From: an uncultured Collinsella sp.
GTDB lineage: Bacteria; Actinomycetota; Coriobacteriia; Coriobacteriales; Coriobacteriaceae
Assembly (NCBI GenBank): GCA_959027945.1
Contig: CAUFRO010000015.1
Span: forward strand, 1-49,104
Direction: 5' to 3'
DNA: 49,104 nucleotides
Both the position numbers and the translations under genes were made by a program. Shown piece after piece: positions 1-7,917 of the stretch; within the stretch, counting starts at the first letter, position 1; each line of letters begins with the position of its first letter. The notes under the pieces are model-generated. The model was not told the DNA's origin, ran no database searches, and worked only from the letters and a program-made list of their open reading frames with translations.

Positions 1-352
1 ATAAGCCGGGTTCTGTCGTGAACGGTCATTTATCTTGTCTGCACGTTACCGTGCAGCTCCACGCACGCTACCCGAACGCGGACCGGGCCGGCCCATAGCG
101 TTCCTATTCGCGCTTGCTCCGGATGGGGTTTGCCAAGCCGCCGTGTTGCCACGACGCTGGTGGTCTCTTACACCACCGTTTCAGCTTTTCCCTTTACGCC
201 TTACGGCGCAGGTGGGAGTCTTCTTTTCTGCGGCGCTTTCCGTCGGATCACTCCGCCCGGCCGTTAGCCGGCATCCCGCCCTCTGGAGCCCGGACTTTCC
301 TCACGCGTACTGCAAGCAGCACATCGCGCGACCGTCTGGCCCACTCAGCAGT
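1..352 (-). ncRNA. rnpB: RNase P RNA (class A), 3' end cut by window edge
   Basis: Catalytic RNA of RNase P, which matures the 5' ends of tRNAs. On the minus strand the segment contains the hallmark GAGGAAAGTCCGGGCTCC near its 5' end (around 285-305), the conserved ACAGAACCCGGCTTAT at its 3' end (positions 1-16), and the internal AAACCCCATCCGG-type segment. In known bacterial P RNAs the 3' strand of helix P1 follows GGCTTAT, so the last 10-20 nt should lie outside the window. The 5' end is placed about 6 nt after a candidate -10 box at 358-363. Identification is by conserved sequence only; no covariance model was run. Confidence 0.95.
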
Positions 353-357
353 GCAAG

Positions 358-384
358 AGTGTAACACACCGTTGCCGCAGGCAA
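358..384 (-). promoter_or_regulatory. Candidate rnpB promoter
   Basis: On the minus strand TTGCCT (379-384) and TACACT (358-363) are separated by 15 bp, just upstream of the RNase P RNA 5' end. The spacing is short; shifting the -35 box by one base gives 16 bp. Confidence 0.5.
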
Positions 385-628
385 TGGCACAACGCAAACG
401 CTCGACACGATAAACCAAGAACCGCCATGCGTTACAATGGTCCTGTCGATGGGCAACGTCGTCAGTCGAGACGCGACCGCGCTCCGCACCCCTCCGTCTA
501 CTCGGTGTGTTCCCGCCTCCTCCCCGAGGCGGGATGTCGGCATTTTTCATGCACCGACAACCCAATAGCAAACAGACAACCCGGGCAGCATTGCGCACGG
601 ATAGCATCGCGCGCCTCAGCAGCAAATG
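385..628. other. Intergenic stretch between rnpB and rpsA
   Basis: I see no credible gene here. The stretch holds a perfect 8-bp stem-loop (CCCGCCTC 512-519 with GAGGCGGG 526-533) and a second hairpin (TGTCGG 535-540 with CCGACA 553-558). Neither has a clear T-tract in the minus direction. They may be processing or termination structures; function unknown. Confidence 0.4.
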
Positions 629-664
629 CAAAAAGGGACCCGTCCATTGCGGACGGATCCCTTA
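629..664 (-). terminator. Intrinsic terminator of rpsA
   Basis: On the minus strand a GGGATCCGTCC / GGACGGGTCCC stem with a short loop is followed by a run of Ts, about 25 nt after the rpsA stop. Confidence 0.9.
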
Positions 665-687
665 AAACAAGTGATCGTCAAACCGAT

Positions 688-1854
688 TTACTCGGCGTCG
701 GTCTCCTCGTCCTTCTTCTCGGAAGGAAGCGGGGTAACCTCGATCTCGACGCCCAGAGTCTCAGCAGCAGACTTCATGGACAGGGAGATGCGACGACGGT
801 CGAGGTCGATCTCCATGACCTTGACCTGAACCTTGTCGCCCACGTGGGTGACCTGAGAAGGCTGGTCGACGTGCTTGTTGGCCATCTCGGAGATGTGCAC
901 CAGGCCCTCGATGCCCTCGCCCAGGTCGACGAAAGCGCCGAACGGGACAAGCTTGGTCACAGTGCCCTCGACGATAGCGCCGACGGGGTACTTCTTGACC
1001 AGTGCGCGCCACGGATCCTCGGTGGTCTGCTTGAGACCCAGGGAGATGCGCTCACGGTTGAGATCGACGTCGAGAACCTCGACCTCGACCTCCTGGCCGA
1101 CCTTGACAACCTCGGAAGGATGGTTGACGTGGTTCCAGGAGAGCTCGGAGATGTGGATGAGGCCGTCGATACCGCCGAGGTCGACGAAGGCGCCGAAGTC
1201 GACGATGGAGGAAACAGTGCCCTGGAGACGCATGCCAGACTTGAGCTTGGACAGGATCTCGGAGCGCTCGGCCTTACGGGACTCCTCGAGCACGACGCGA
1301 CGGGAGAGGACGACGTTGTTGCGGTTGCGGTCCATCTCGATAACGCGGGCCTCGATGCGGGTGCCCATGTAGGAGGTGAGGTCCTTGACGCGACGGAGGT
1401 CGACGAGGGAAGCGGGCAGGAAGCCACGCAGGCCGATGTCGAGGATCAGGCCGCCCTTGACAACCTCGATAACCTCGCCCTCGACGTTCTCGCCGGAGTT
1501 GAACTTCTCCTCGATGCGGTTCCAAGCACGCTCGTACTCGGCACGCTTCTTGGACAGGACCAGACGACCGTCCTTGTCCTCCTTCTGGAGAACCAGAGCC
1601 TCGATGGGATCACCGAGTGCAACGATGTCTGCAGGGTTAGCGTCCTTGCGGATGGACAGCTCGCGGACCGGGATAACGCCCTCGGACTTGAATCCGATGT
1701 CAACGAGCACCTCGTCATGCTCGATCTTAACGACAGTGCCGTTAACGAGATCGCCCTCATCAAAGTCGGTAATCGTACCGTCGATGAGGTTGTTCATCTC
1801 CTCCTCGTTGACATCGTCAAGAGAGAAAATGGACGAGTTCTGAATCTCACTCAA
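688..1854 (-). CDS. rpsA: 30S ribosomal protein S1 (four S1 domains)
   Basis: Translation initiation and mRNA-binding protein of the small ribosomal subunit. The 388-residue product has four S1 RNA-binding domains (about residues 34-103, 120-186, 206-276 and 291-362). The last two are the most canonical, each with a VxxFGAFVDLG segment and an IHISE motif (residues GLIHISEL and GLVHISEM). The C-terminus is acidic. Four domains are fewer than the six of E. coli S1 but usual for actinobacteria. The start is a TTG codon at 1852-1854, with AAAGGGG seven bases upstream; no ATG is available near the conserved N-terminus. The leader can fold so that this Shine-Dalgarno pairs with an upstream CCCC, which may relate to known S1 autoregulation (inference). 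Confidence 0.95.
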   Translation of the reverse strand: MSEIQNSSIFSLDDVNEEEMNNLIDGTITDFDEGDLVNGTVVKIEHDEVLVDIGFKSEGVIPVRELSIRKDANPADIVALGDPIEALVLQKEDKDGRLVLSKKRAEYERAWNRIEEKFNSGENVEGEVIEVVKGGLILDIGLRGFLPASLVDLRRVKDLTSYMGTRIEARVIEMDRNRNNVVLSRRVVLEESRKAERSEILSKLKSGMRLQGTVSSIVDFGAFVDLGGIDGLIHISELSWNHVNHPSEVVKVGQEVEVEVLDVDLNRERISLGLKQTTEDPWRALVKKYPVGAIVEGTVTKLVPFGAFVDLGEGIEGLVHISEMANKHVDQPSQVTHVGDKVQVKVMEIDLDRRRISLSMKSAAETLGVEIEVTPLPSEKKDEETDAE

Positions 1855-2169
1855 AGGTGGACCCCTTTCGAACTACGGGGCCCCGATTGCTAGGACCTAC
1901 AGAAGGGTGCGACAAGCACACAACGTTTAGGAACACTCGGGAGCCGACAGATACTAATGTGACGCTTATGCAATCACGTTCGTATAGGTTACGGGGAAAT
2001 CATTTCGATTTCAAGCGTGAACTGCGATTTTTTACTCGTGTGGAGACTTTTTCGTAATCTTATGAACACACGTCTCCGCAACTTGACGATAACCAGCCAG
2101 GCATTCGGCTTTGGGGTAAAGTATCCGGAGCCAACGATTCTAGATCGATTTTTCGAGAAAGGTGCCCGC
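1855..2169. other. Divergent intergenic region rpsA / HAD phosphatase
   Basis: This holds the rpsA leader and the upstream region of the divergent HAD gene. A perfect 10-bp palindrome CGGGGCCCCG (1876-1885) lies in the rpsA leader. GGGGCC (1877-1882) can pair with GGACCCC (1859-1865), the complement of the rpsA Shine-Dalgarno. I could not assign confident -35/-10 pairs for either gene. Confidence 0.45.
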
Positions 2170-2928
2170 GTGCTCAAAGCAGTCGTTTTCGATATGGACG
2201 AAACGCTTCTCAGCATCAACCTCAACGCGTTCATCCTTCGCTATTTTAAGGATGTCTCTTCGATGCTCGCGGATATCGGGCGCCGCAGCCGCGGTGGCAC
2301 GATGGCGCGCCTCGGCACCATCCTGGTCGACCTCAACGCCAATCGCCGCAGCGGCACGGACAACCGCACCAATCTTGAGTTTTACCAAGAAGAGGTCGAG
2401 CGCCGATGCGGGATCTGCCTCTCCGATCCCCTCATCTACGAGGCGTTTACCTACTATGACCGCGAAGTTCTTCCGTACAAGAACGACGATATCATTAACG
2501 CCCACGCCATGCCGGGCGCACACGCCGCGCTCCAGGCCGTACAGGACGCAGGGCTGCGCTGCGCGCTCTTTACCAACCCCAGCTTTCCCCAGGGGGCCAT
2601 CGAGTGCCGCATGGGTTGGGGCGACCTGGCCGACGCCCCCTTTGAACTCGTGACGCACATGGGAAACGCCACCCGCTGCAAGCCCGATGCCACCTACTAT
2701 CTAGAGCAGCTTCAGGTGATGGGGCTCGAGCCACACGAGGTCCTTATGGTGGGCAACGATCCCAAGCGCGACTTCCCCAGTCCCGCCTGCGGCATTCAAA
2801 CTGCCTATGTTGGCCAGGGAAAACCCGGCCGAGCCACCTGGCGCGGAACCATGGAAGACTTCGCCCGCGACTTTAACGCCGTAATCGAAGCCTTCTACGA
2901 ACACCAAGTAGCCGACGAACTGTCGTAG
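2170..2928 (+). CDS. HAD-superfamily hydrolase (subfamily IA-like)
   Basis: Predicted cytosolic phosphatase; substrate unknown. The 252-residue protein shows all HAD motifs: motif I DMDETLL near the N-terminus with the nucleophile Asp and general acid Asp, motif II in FTNPSFP, motif III lysine in RCKPDATYY, and motif IV GNDPKRD. A helical cap is inserted between motifs I and II, as in subfamily IA. The open frame extends upstream, but the HAD core begins at VLKAVVFDMDE and a good Shine-Dalgarno (GAGAAAGG) sits seven bases before the GTG at 2170, so this start was chosen. It is divergent from rpsA and convergent with the desulfidase gene downstream. No operon partner is apparent. Confidence 0.88.
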   Translation: MLKAVVFDMDETLLSINLNAFILRYFKDVSSMLADIGRRSRGGTMARLGTILVDLNANRRSGTDNRTNLEFYQEEVERRCGICLSDPLIYEAFTYYDREVLPYKNDDIINAHAMPGAHAALQAVQDAGLRCALFTNPSFPQGAIECRMGWGDLADAPFELVTHMGNATRCKPDATYYLEQLQVMGLEPHEVLMVGNDPKRDFPSPACGIQTAYVGQGKPGRATWRGTMEDFARDFNAVIEAFYEHQVADELS

Positions 2929-2978
2929 GACCCCTCGCTCCAAACCAAATATCGCCGCAGGTTGAGCACAAGTCAGCG

Positions 2979-3078
2979 AAAATGCCCCTAAGCGAGCAAT
3001 GTGCCTTGAAAGAGGAGGGCATAGGCCTTCTGGCCATGCCCGACGATTGAAAGGCAGATTGCCGCTTAGGGGCATTTG
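2979..3078. repeat. Nested palindromic element 1
   Basis: Outer arms 2980-2994 and 3063-3077 are perfect 15-bp inverted repeats. They continue after one bulged base into 2996-3007 / 3051-3062, with a single G/G mismatch. Inside lies a separate hairpin, GGGCAT-A-GGCC (3017-3027) with GGCCATGCCC (3032-3041). The element sits between two convergent genes. It lacks a T-tract after the outer stem, so it is not a standard terminator, although it may block transcription in both directions. Confidence 0.75.
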
Positions 3079-3090
3079 CAGCGTCGACTG

Positions 3091-3118
3091 GTTACGCGGT
3101 TTGGTAAAACCGCGTAAC
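3091..3118. repeat. Stem-loop overlapping the stop codon of the desulfidase gene
   Basis: GTTACGCGGTTT (3091-3102) pairs with AAACCGCGTAAC (3107-3118). The arm touches the TAG stop of the minus-strand gene. There is no T-tract on either side. It could stabilise the mRNA end or contribute to termination together with the neighbouring palindrome. Confidence 0.6.
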
Positions 3119-4437
3119 TAGCACACCTGGGTTTTGCCGATCATGATGTTGAGGATCTCGATGTCGGTGTCCTTCATGCCCACGCGGCCTACGTAGCCCA
3201 TACTGGCGATTGTTTGCTCAACGGTATCTTGGATCAGGCCCTCGCCGGCGCGGAAGCCGCGACCCTGCATGGCCATATCATGGCCCAGAATCGCCGCATC
3301 GACGGCAGCCGAGATCTTGGCGGCACAGCTCGCCTTGGCGCCGTCGCACACGATGCCGCCCACGTTACCGAGCGTGTTCGAGACGGTCGCGCCAATCTGT
3401 TCGCGCGTGCCACCGCACAGCCAGGTAATCGCAGCGCCGGCGCCGCACGCAGCGCAAATAGCACCGCAAAACGCCGAAAGCGCACCAATATAGCTCTTGA
3501 TATGCACGGCGATAAGATCGGACAGCATCACGGCGCGCACCAGGCGCTCGTGGTCGCAACGCAGGTACTCGGCATACTCCATGACGGGCAATGCGCAGGT
3601 AATGCCCTGATTGCCCGAGCCGCACACAATGGCGACCGGCAGCGCGCAACCGTTCATGCGGGCGTCGGACCCGGCGGCCGCACGGGCACGGGCGCGGCAG
3701 GCGACGTCATCGGCACGAGCACCCAGCAGCGTACGGCCCACCTCGGCGCCCCAAGCGTGCGCGAGACCCTCGGCACTGATCGCGCCATTCAGCTCAATCT
3801 GACGCTCAACGGCAGCGCGGGCGTCCTCAATGTCACCGTCCTCGATAAAGTCGATGATGGTCTCGATCGACATGGGCGTGTCGGCGTTATCTGCCGCACG
3901 CTCGGCCACCACGCGCTCGGCGCAGGCGGCGCACTCCCCCGCCGACTTACCGCATACCGGAATACCGTCGAGCGTATGGCACGTGACATTAGTGTGGTGA
4001 TCGGTAATCTCGACGACCGCGGTATGGCCCCCGGCCGTCGCAGTCACCTTGATGTAGAGGTTGGGCACACCCTCGACAAGCGACACATCGCAGTAGTCCG
4101 CATCGGCAAGCAGCTCGGCCACGCGGGCGCGGTCCGCGTCATCGACGCTCTCGAGCACCTCGAGCGCGCTCTTGGCGTCGCCGCCCACGGCACCCAGCAC
4201 GGCCGCGGCCTCAATACCGTGCATACCGCCCGAGTTGGGCACGGTCACGCTCTTGACGTTCTTGATGATGTTGCCCGAGCAGGCAACATCCATATGATCG
4301 GGTTCGCAACCGAGCGTCTGGCTCGCCAGCGCCGCTGCATAAGCAACGGCAATGGGCTCGGTGCAGCCGAGTGCACAAACAAGTTCGCGGTTCAAAACAT
4401 CGCAAAACGCGGCATCACGAAGGGAATCGGCAGGCAT
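3118..4437 (-). CDS. cyuA: L-cysteine desulfidase / UPF0597 family protein (CyuA-like)
   Basis: Family members are iron-sulfur enzymes that break L-cysteine into pyruvate, ammonia and sulfide. The 439-residue protein has the family N-terminal ALGCTEP motif (Cys25) and a C-terminal half with further conserved Cys and Gly-rich segments (GNQGITCALPV, FCGAICAACGAGAA, GGIVCDGAKASC) typical of the cluster-binding fold shared with serine dehydratase alpha subunits. Length is normal for the family. The ATG at 4435-4437 is preceded by AGGAG at seven bases. It is monocistronic, with a candidate promoter and repeat-rich region upstream. The substrate is inferred from family; serine dehydratase-like activity is the alternative. 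Confidence 0.88.
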   Translation of the reverse strand: MPADSLRDAAFCDVLNRELVCALGCTEPIAVAYAAALASQTLGCEPDHMDVACSGNIIKNVKSVTVPNSGGMHGIEAAAVLGAVGGDAKSALEVLESVDDADRARVAELLADADYCDVSLVEGVPNLYIKVTATAGGHTAVVEITDHHTNVTCHTLDGIPVCGKSAGECAACAERVVAERAADNADTPMSIETIIDFIEDGDIEDARAAVERQIELNGAISAEGLAHAWGAEVGRTLLGARADDVACRARARAAAGSDARMNGCALPVAIVCGSGNQGITCALPVMEYAEYLRCDHERLVRAVMLSDLIAVHIKSYIGALSAFCGAICAACGAGAAITWLCGGTREQIGATVSNTLGNVGGIVCDGAKASCAAKISAAVDAAILGHDMAMQGRGFRAGEGLIQDTVEQTIASMGYVGRVGMKDTDIEILNIMIGKTQVC

Positions 4438-4473
4438 AGGTATCTCCTACTTGTATAACGGGCTGGGCTCTCA

Positions 4474-4511
4474 ATAATAATTAGCTCTTTTATTTGATAA
4501 CAATGCATCAA
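4474..4511 (-). promoter_or_regulatory. Candidate cyuA promoter with TTGAT-ATCAA inverted repeat
   Basis: On the minus strand TTGTTA (4498-4503) and TATTAT (4474-4479) are 18 bp apart. The -35 box overlaps an inverted repeat TTGAT-N8-ATCAA (4494-4511) that could be an operator. Confidence 0.5.
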
Positions 4512-4534
4512 AAACCGCAACCCAGGTTCCGGTA

Positions 4535-4566
4535 GACGGCATTCAGGCGCAAACTGACGGCATTCA
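4535..4566. repeat. Two 11-bp direct repeats, 21 bp apart
   Basis: GACGGCATTCA occurs at 4535-4545 and again at 4556-4566. The 21-bp offset is two helical turns, as expected of a cooperative regulator site. The pair lies in the divergent region between cyuA and rpiB. Confidence 0.6.
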
Positions 4567-4708
4567 TTCATGAGAAACCGGTCTTGTTGCATGCTAAAGC
4601 GTTTGACCAAAAAACGCCCAAGCGTTTACACAAAAGTCGCGCTATCATGCAGTCGAACGCGGTAAAACCTTTAGCAATCTCGCCGCACAGACCAGAGAGG
4701 AACTATCC

Positions 4709-5176
4709 ATGAAGATCGGTATCGGTAACGACCACGCCGCCGTCGAGCTCAAGAACATCATCTCCGAGCACCTGAAGGAGCGCGGCTGCGAGGTCGTGAA
4801 CTTTGGCACCGACACCTCCGAGAGCTTTGACTACCCCATCGCCGGCTACAAGGTGGGTAAGGCCGTTGCCAACGGCGACGTCGATCTAGGCATCCTGATC
4901 TGTGGCACCGGCGTCGGTATCAGCCTGGCTGCCAACAAGGTCGAGGGCGTACGCGCCGTCGTGTGCTCCGAGCCCTTCAGCGCCAAGCTCTCCCGCATGC
5001 ACAACAATACCAACGTGCTCGCTTTTGGCGCCCGCGTCGTGGGCTCCGAGCTCGCCAAGATGATCGTCGACGAGTGGCTCGACGCCGAGTTTGAGGGCGG
5101 TCGTCACGAGCGTCGCGTTAACCTCCTCAACGAGATCGATCACACGCGCGCCCTTAAGATCGTCGACGAAGCCTAA
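4709..5176 (+). CDS. rpiB: Ribose-5-phosphate isomerase B (RpiB/LacAB family)
   Basis: Interconverts ribose 5-phosphate and ribulose 5-phosphate in the pentose phosphate pathway. The 155-residue protein carries the family active-site cysteine Cys65 in ICGTGVGIS, the N-terminal GNDHAA motif, and His98 in SRMHNNTNVLA. LacA/LacB galactose-6-phosphate isomerase subunits are close relatives, but those come as paired genes, and here a single gene stands alone. The start ATG has GAGAGGAA eight bases upstream. A strong terminator follows. Confidence 0.93.
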   Translation: MKIGIGNDHAAVELKNIISEHLKERGCEVVNFGTDTSESFDYPIAGYKVGKAVANGDVDLGILICGTGVGISLAANKVEGVRAVVCSEPFSAKLSRMHNNTNVLAFGARVVGSELAKMIVDEWLDAEFEGGRHERRVNLLNEIDHTRALKIVDEA

Positions 5177-5200
5177 ACTATTCAGTGCCACAAGCTAACA

Positions 5201-5250
5201 GCAGGGGCCCGCTCGGAACACATGTCCGAGCGGGCCCCTGCATAGATTTT
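5201..5250 (+). terminator. Intrinsic terminator of rpiB
   Basis: Perfect 17-bp stem (5201-5217 with 5225-5241, core GGGGCCCGCTCGGA) with a 7-nt loop, followed by ATAGATTTT. It starts 24 nt after the rpiB stop. Confidence 0.88.
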
Positions 5251-5252
5251 GG

Positions 5253-5289
5253 AATAAAAGGGCGCCGCGGATGGAGTTCCGCGGCGCCC
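5253..5289 (-). terminator. Intrinsic terminator of ndk
   Basis: On the minus strand GGGCGCCGCGG pairs with CCGCGGCGCCC (arms 5279-5289 and 5260-5270), then TTTTATT. Back to back with the rpiB terminator between convergent genes. Confidence 0.9.
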
Positions 5290-5327
5290 AAGCCACACGC
5301 TAACAGCTTTAAGGAGTCAAAGCTGGT

Positions 5328-5732
5328 TTAGCCAAAGAAGCGCTTGATCTCAATCTCGGCGTTCTCCAGGCAGTCGGAGCCGTGGATCACGTTGGCGTTG
5401 ACATCGACGGCAAAGTCGCCGCGGATGGTACCAGGAGCAGCCTCAAGCGGGTTGGTAGCGCCCATGAGGGTGCGCATCTTAGCAACAGCGGAGAGACCGG
5501 AAACGACCATCTTGACGACCGGACCGCTCGTCATAAAGTCGCAGAGACCGCCAAAGAAGGGCTTGTCGGCCAGATGGGCGTAGTGCTCCTCGACGGTAGC
5601 GCGCTCGAGCGTGGTCATCTCCATGCGCTCGATGACAAGGCCGCTGCGCTCAATGCGAGCAACGATCTCGCCGATCTTGCGGTCGCGCACGGCGTCGGGC
5701 TTAATCATGATGAAGGTCTTCTCGATAGCCAT
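5328..5732 (-). CDS. ndk: Nucleoside diphosphate kinase
   Basis: Transfers the gamma-phosphate of ATP to nucleoside diphosphates, balancing NTP and dNTP pools. The 134-residue length matches bacterial Ndk. The phospho-accepting His117 lies in NVIHGSD, and the N-terminal ERTFxMIKPDAV-type segment is present as EKTFIMIKPDAV. The start ATG at 5730-5732 follows GAAAGG. It is transcribed alone, with a candidate promoter about 65-95 bp upstream and its own terminator. Confidence 0.96.
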   Translation of the reverse strand: MAIEKTFIMIKPDAVRDRKIGEIVARIERSGLVIERMEMTTLERATVEEHYAHLADKPFFGGLCDFMTSGPVVKMVVSGLSAVAKMRTLMGATNPLEAAPGTIRGDFAVDVNANVIHGSDCLENAEIEIKRFFG

Positions 5733-6032
5733 AAAAGTAGCCTTTCAAGTAGGTTCGCGCGTGCCCAAGTCCCATTCCGGCACCCGCCTGGACTGCATCG
5801 TAACAGAGTTTTAGCTGCAGTTAAACAAAAAGCTGTTTATTGAAACGTTGCAATTTATTAAAGCGCTCCATATGTGTCACTTCTGTTTCGAAGCCCGATT
5901 AGAGTACCATCCGACCGCCCATCAACCGCGCCGAACAGAGCAGGCGGTCGGTTGCCGCCCGCGAACGTATCCCCTTCACAACCTGCCCAAAGGTCCTACA
6001 GAAGTTCTCGACAAGCCCCTCCCCCATAGCAA
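5733..6032. other. Intergenic stretch between ndk and argH
   Basis: This holds the ndk leader and, toward argH, a 9-bp inverted repeat (CCGACCGCC 5911-5919 with GGCGGTCGG 5943-5951). A 42-codon frame at 5899-6027 on the minus strand has no Shine-Dalgarno and is not called. Nothing else recognised. Confidence 0.4.
5797..5825 (-). promoter_or_regulatory. Candidate ndk promoter
   Basis: On the minus strand TTTAAC (5820-5825) and TACGAT (5797-5802) are 17 bp apart, ahead of ndk. Confidence 0.45.
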
Positions 6033-6067
6033 CAAAATACGGGCTCCCACATCAGCAGGCGCCCGTA
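6033..6067 (-). terminator. Probable terminator of argH
   Basis: On the minus strand TACGGGC (6061-6067) pairs with GCCCGTA (6038-6044) across a 16-nt loop, followed by TTTTGTT. It lies about 50 nt after the argH stop. Confidence 0.7.
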
Positions 6068-6117
6068 AAGCGAAAACGATTTATCAATACATGGCCAAAA
6101 CGGCTTCAGCCAAACCT

Positions 6118-7548
6118 CTACTTTGCCCCGTGACCCATCTCGACGACCTTGGTCAGCGATCCAAACACGCCCTCGTCAGCCACGAGCTGTGCCTCGGCAC
6201 GCTGCAACTGCACGGCAACGGCAGCAGGAGCGGTGCCGCCCTCGGTCGTGCGCGCGGCGACAATCGACGGGATATCGAGCGCCTCGGTAATGTCGCGCTC
6301 AAAGAGCGGGCTTGCCTCCTGGAACACCTCAAACGGCAGGTCCTCAAGATTGCAGCCGCGCTTCTCGCACATCAGGACCAGATGGCCCACCACGGCATGT
6401 GCCTCGCGGAACGGCAGGCCACGCTTGGCCAGGTAATCGGCAACATCGGTGGCGGCAAGGTGCCCCACGCCGCACTCGCGCGCCATGGCATCCTCGTTGA
6501 CGGTCCAAGTCGAAATCATTCCAGCCATAACGGACAGGCACTGCATGAGCGTATGGGCGGTATCGAGCGCGCCCTCCTTGTCCTCCTGCAAGTCCTTGTT
6601 ATAAGCAAGCGGCAGGCCCTTCATGGTTACCAGCAGCTGCACCAGGTTGCCGTACACGCGACCGCTCTTGCCGCGGATAAGCTCGGCAAAGTCGGGGTTC
6701 TTCTTCTGCGGCATGATGGACGAGCCAGTGGAGTACGAGTCGGAAAGCGTGATAAAGCCAAATTCGGAGCTCGACCACAGTACGATCTCCTCGGAAAGAC
6801 GCGACAGGTGCATCGCCATGACGGATCCGGCGTAATGCAGATCGAGCAGAAAATCACGGTCGGAAACGGCATCGAGCGAGTTGGGGATCACGCCCGCAAA
6901 GCCAAGTTCGGCAGCCGTCATCTGGCGATCGAGCGGATAGCTCGTACCGGCAAGCGCAGCGGCACCCAGCGGGCAGTTGTCGGCAGCATCAAAGGCGGCC
7001 TTCAAACGCGTAAAGTCGCGCGCGAACATCCAGGAATACGCCAGCAGGTGATGCGACAGCAGCACGGGCTGAGCATGTTGCATGTGCGTGTAGCCCGGCA
7101 GAATCACCTTGTCGTACTTCTTGGCCGCATCCACCAGCACATGGCGCAGCTCAAGATTGGCCTCCATGAGCTCCTTGGCCAGCGCCTTGACGCCCAGGCG
7201 CGTATCGGTCGCCACCTGGTCGTTGCGCGAACGCCCAGTATGCAAGCGCTTGCCAGCCTCGCCGATGCGACGCGTCAGCTCGCTCTCGATGGACATATGA
7301 ATGTCCTCATCGTTGATGTCGAAGGTAAAGTTGCCGGCATCGATATCCTGTTCGATTCCGGTCAGGCCCTTGGCAATCGCCTGCTCGTCCTCGGCACTGA
7401 TGATGCCCTGGGCGGCCAACATCTTGGCATGCGCCTTAGAGCCGGCGATATCCTGCTTATAGAGATGTTTGTCGACCGGCAGCGACGCGCCAAACTCCTG
7501 CGTGACCTCGGCCACGCCCGCCTCAAAACGACCGCCCCAAAGAGCCAT
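6118..7548 (-). CDS. argH: Argininosuccinate lyase
   Basis: Last step of arginine synthesis: splits argininosuccinate into arginine and fumarate. The 476-residue protein has the fumarase/ASL superfamily signature GSSIMPQKKNPD (about residues 275-286, with the catalytic serine), the HTGRSRNDQ segment (103-111) and GYTHMQHAQP (152-161). The frame stays open upstream, but the family N-terminus MALWGGRF and an AAAGGAG nine bases before the ATG at 7546-7548 fix the start. It lies downstream of argG on the same strand, separated by a small ORF. A terminator follows. Confidence 0.96.
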   Translation of the reverse strand: MALWGGRFEAGVAEVTQEFGASLPVDKHLYKQDIAGSKAHAKMLAAQGIISAEDEQAIAKGLTGIEQDIDAGNFTFDINDEDIHMSIESELTRRIGEAGKRLHTGRSRNDQVATDTRLGVKALAKELMEANLELRHVLVDAAKKYDKVILPGYTHMQHAQPVLLSHHLLAYSWMFARDFTRLKAAFDAADNCPLGAAALAGTSYPLDRQMTAAELGFAGVIPNSLDAVSDRDFLLDLHYAGSVMAMHLSRLSEEIVLWSSSEFGFITLSDSYSTGSSIMPQKKNPDFAELIRGKSGRVYGNLVQLLVTMKGLPLAYNKDLQEDKEGALDTAHTLMQCLSVMAGMISTWTVNEDAMARECGVGHLAATDVADYLAKRGLPFREAHAVVGHLVLMCEKRGCNLEDLPFEVFQEASPLFERDITEALDIPSIVAARTTEGGTAPAAVAVQLQRAEAQLVADEGVFGSLTKVVEMGHGAK

Positions 7549-7666
7549 GGAACCGTCTCCTTTCTCCAAATACCAAAACAAGCGTCCAAAGCAATGTGCC
7601 CTGTCGCTAAAGCGATTTATCAACCGCTAGTTTTACACACTCCCTGCCGCGCGCGGGGCCATGTGG

Positions 7667-7837
7667 CTAATTTGCAAAGAAGTGACGCACCATGCACTTG
7701 GCGCCCAACGTCTCCCTCCGGATGTTGCCCTGCGAACCATCGATCCAGGCCTTCAGGCTCATAGGAACGTCCTCGACCCTTACAGCATCGAACTCGGGCG
7801 CGAGGGCAAGCAAAGCATGCGCGATAGCATTGAACAT
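7667..7837 (-). CDS. Small 56-residue hypothetical protein between argG and argH
   Basis: A complete 57-codon frame begins MFNAIAHALLALAPEFDA and ends RHFFAN. The ATG at 7835-7837 has a strong Shine-Dalgarno (GAGGAG) eight bases upstream, better than that of several neighbours. Codons in its second half are less C-biased than in the argG and argH frames. The sequence suggests a short amphipathic or hydrophobic N-terminal helix followed by a mixed, mildly basic C-terminus; no known domain is recognised. Its place between argG and argH suggests co-transcription, but a hairpin upstream may attenuate. Function unknown. It could also be a leader peptide of argH, although it lacks an arginine run. 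Confidence 0.6.
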   Translation of the reverse strand: MFNAIAHALLALAPEFDAVRVEDVPMSLKAWIDGSQGNIRRETLGAKCMVRHFFAN

Positions 7838-7887
7838 AATGGATACTCCTCATATATATAGGCACAGAGCCGCCAAATTGATAGAAG

Positions 7888-7917
7888 GAGCCCCGCCGGA
7901 CAACCCCGACGGGGCTC
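7888..7917 (-). terminator. Stem-loop between argG and the small ORF (terminator or attenuator)
   Basis: GAGCCCCG (7888-7895) pairs with CGGGGCTC (7910-7917). In the minus direction it is followed only by CTTCTAT, a weak T-tract, so partial termination or attenuation is more likely than a full stop. Confidence 0.55.

Noticed and set aside
2979..3078. Palindrome 1 as an ordinary terminator
   Set aside because: There is no T-tract after the outer stem on either strand, and the nested inner hairpin is not part of the standard design.
3214..4458. 414-codon open frame on the plus strand opposite cyuA
   Set aside because: High GC with C-ending codons leaves long open frames on the opposite strand. 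The minus-strand product matches a known family; this frame has no recognisable domain.
5899..6027. 42-codon frame downstream of argH on the minus strand
   Set aside because: No Shine-Dalgarno, lies after the argH terminator, no family features.
5848..7764. 638-codon open frame on the plus strand opposite argH
   Set aside because: A shadow of argH; no family match, no ribosome site, and it spans the argH terminator.
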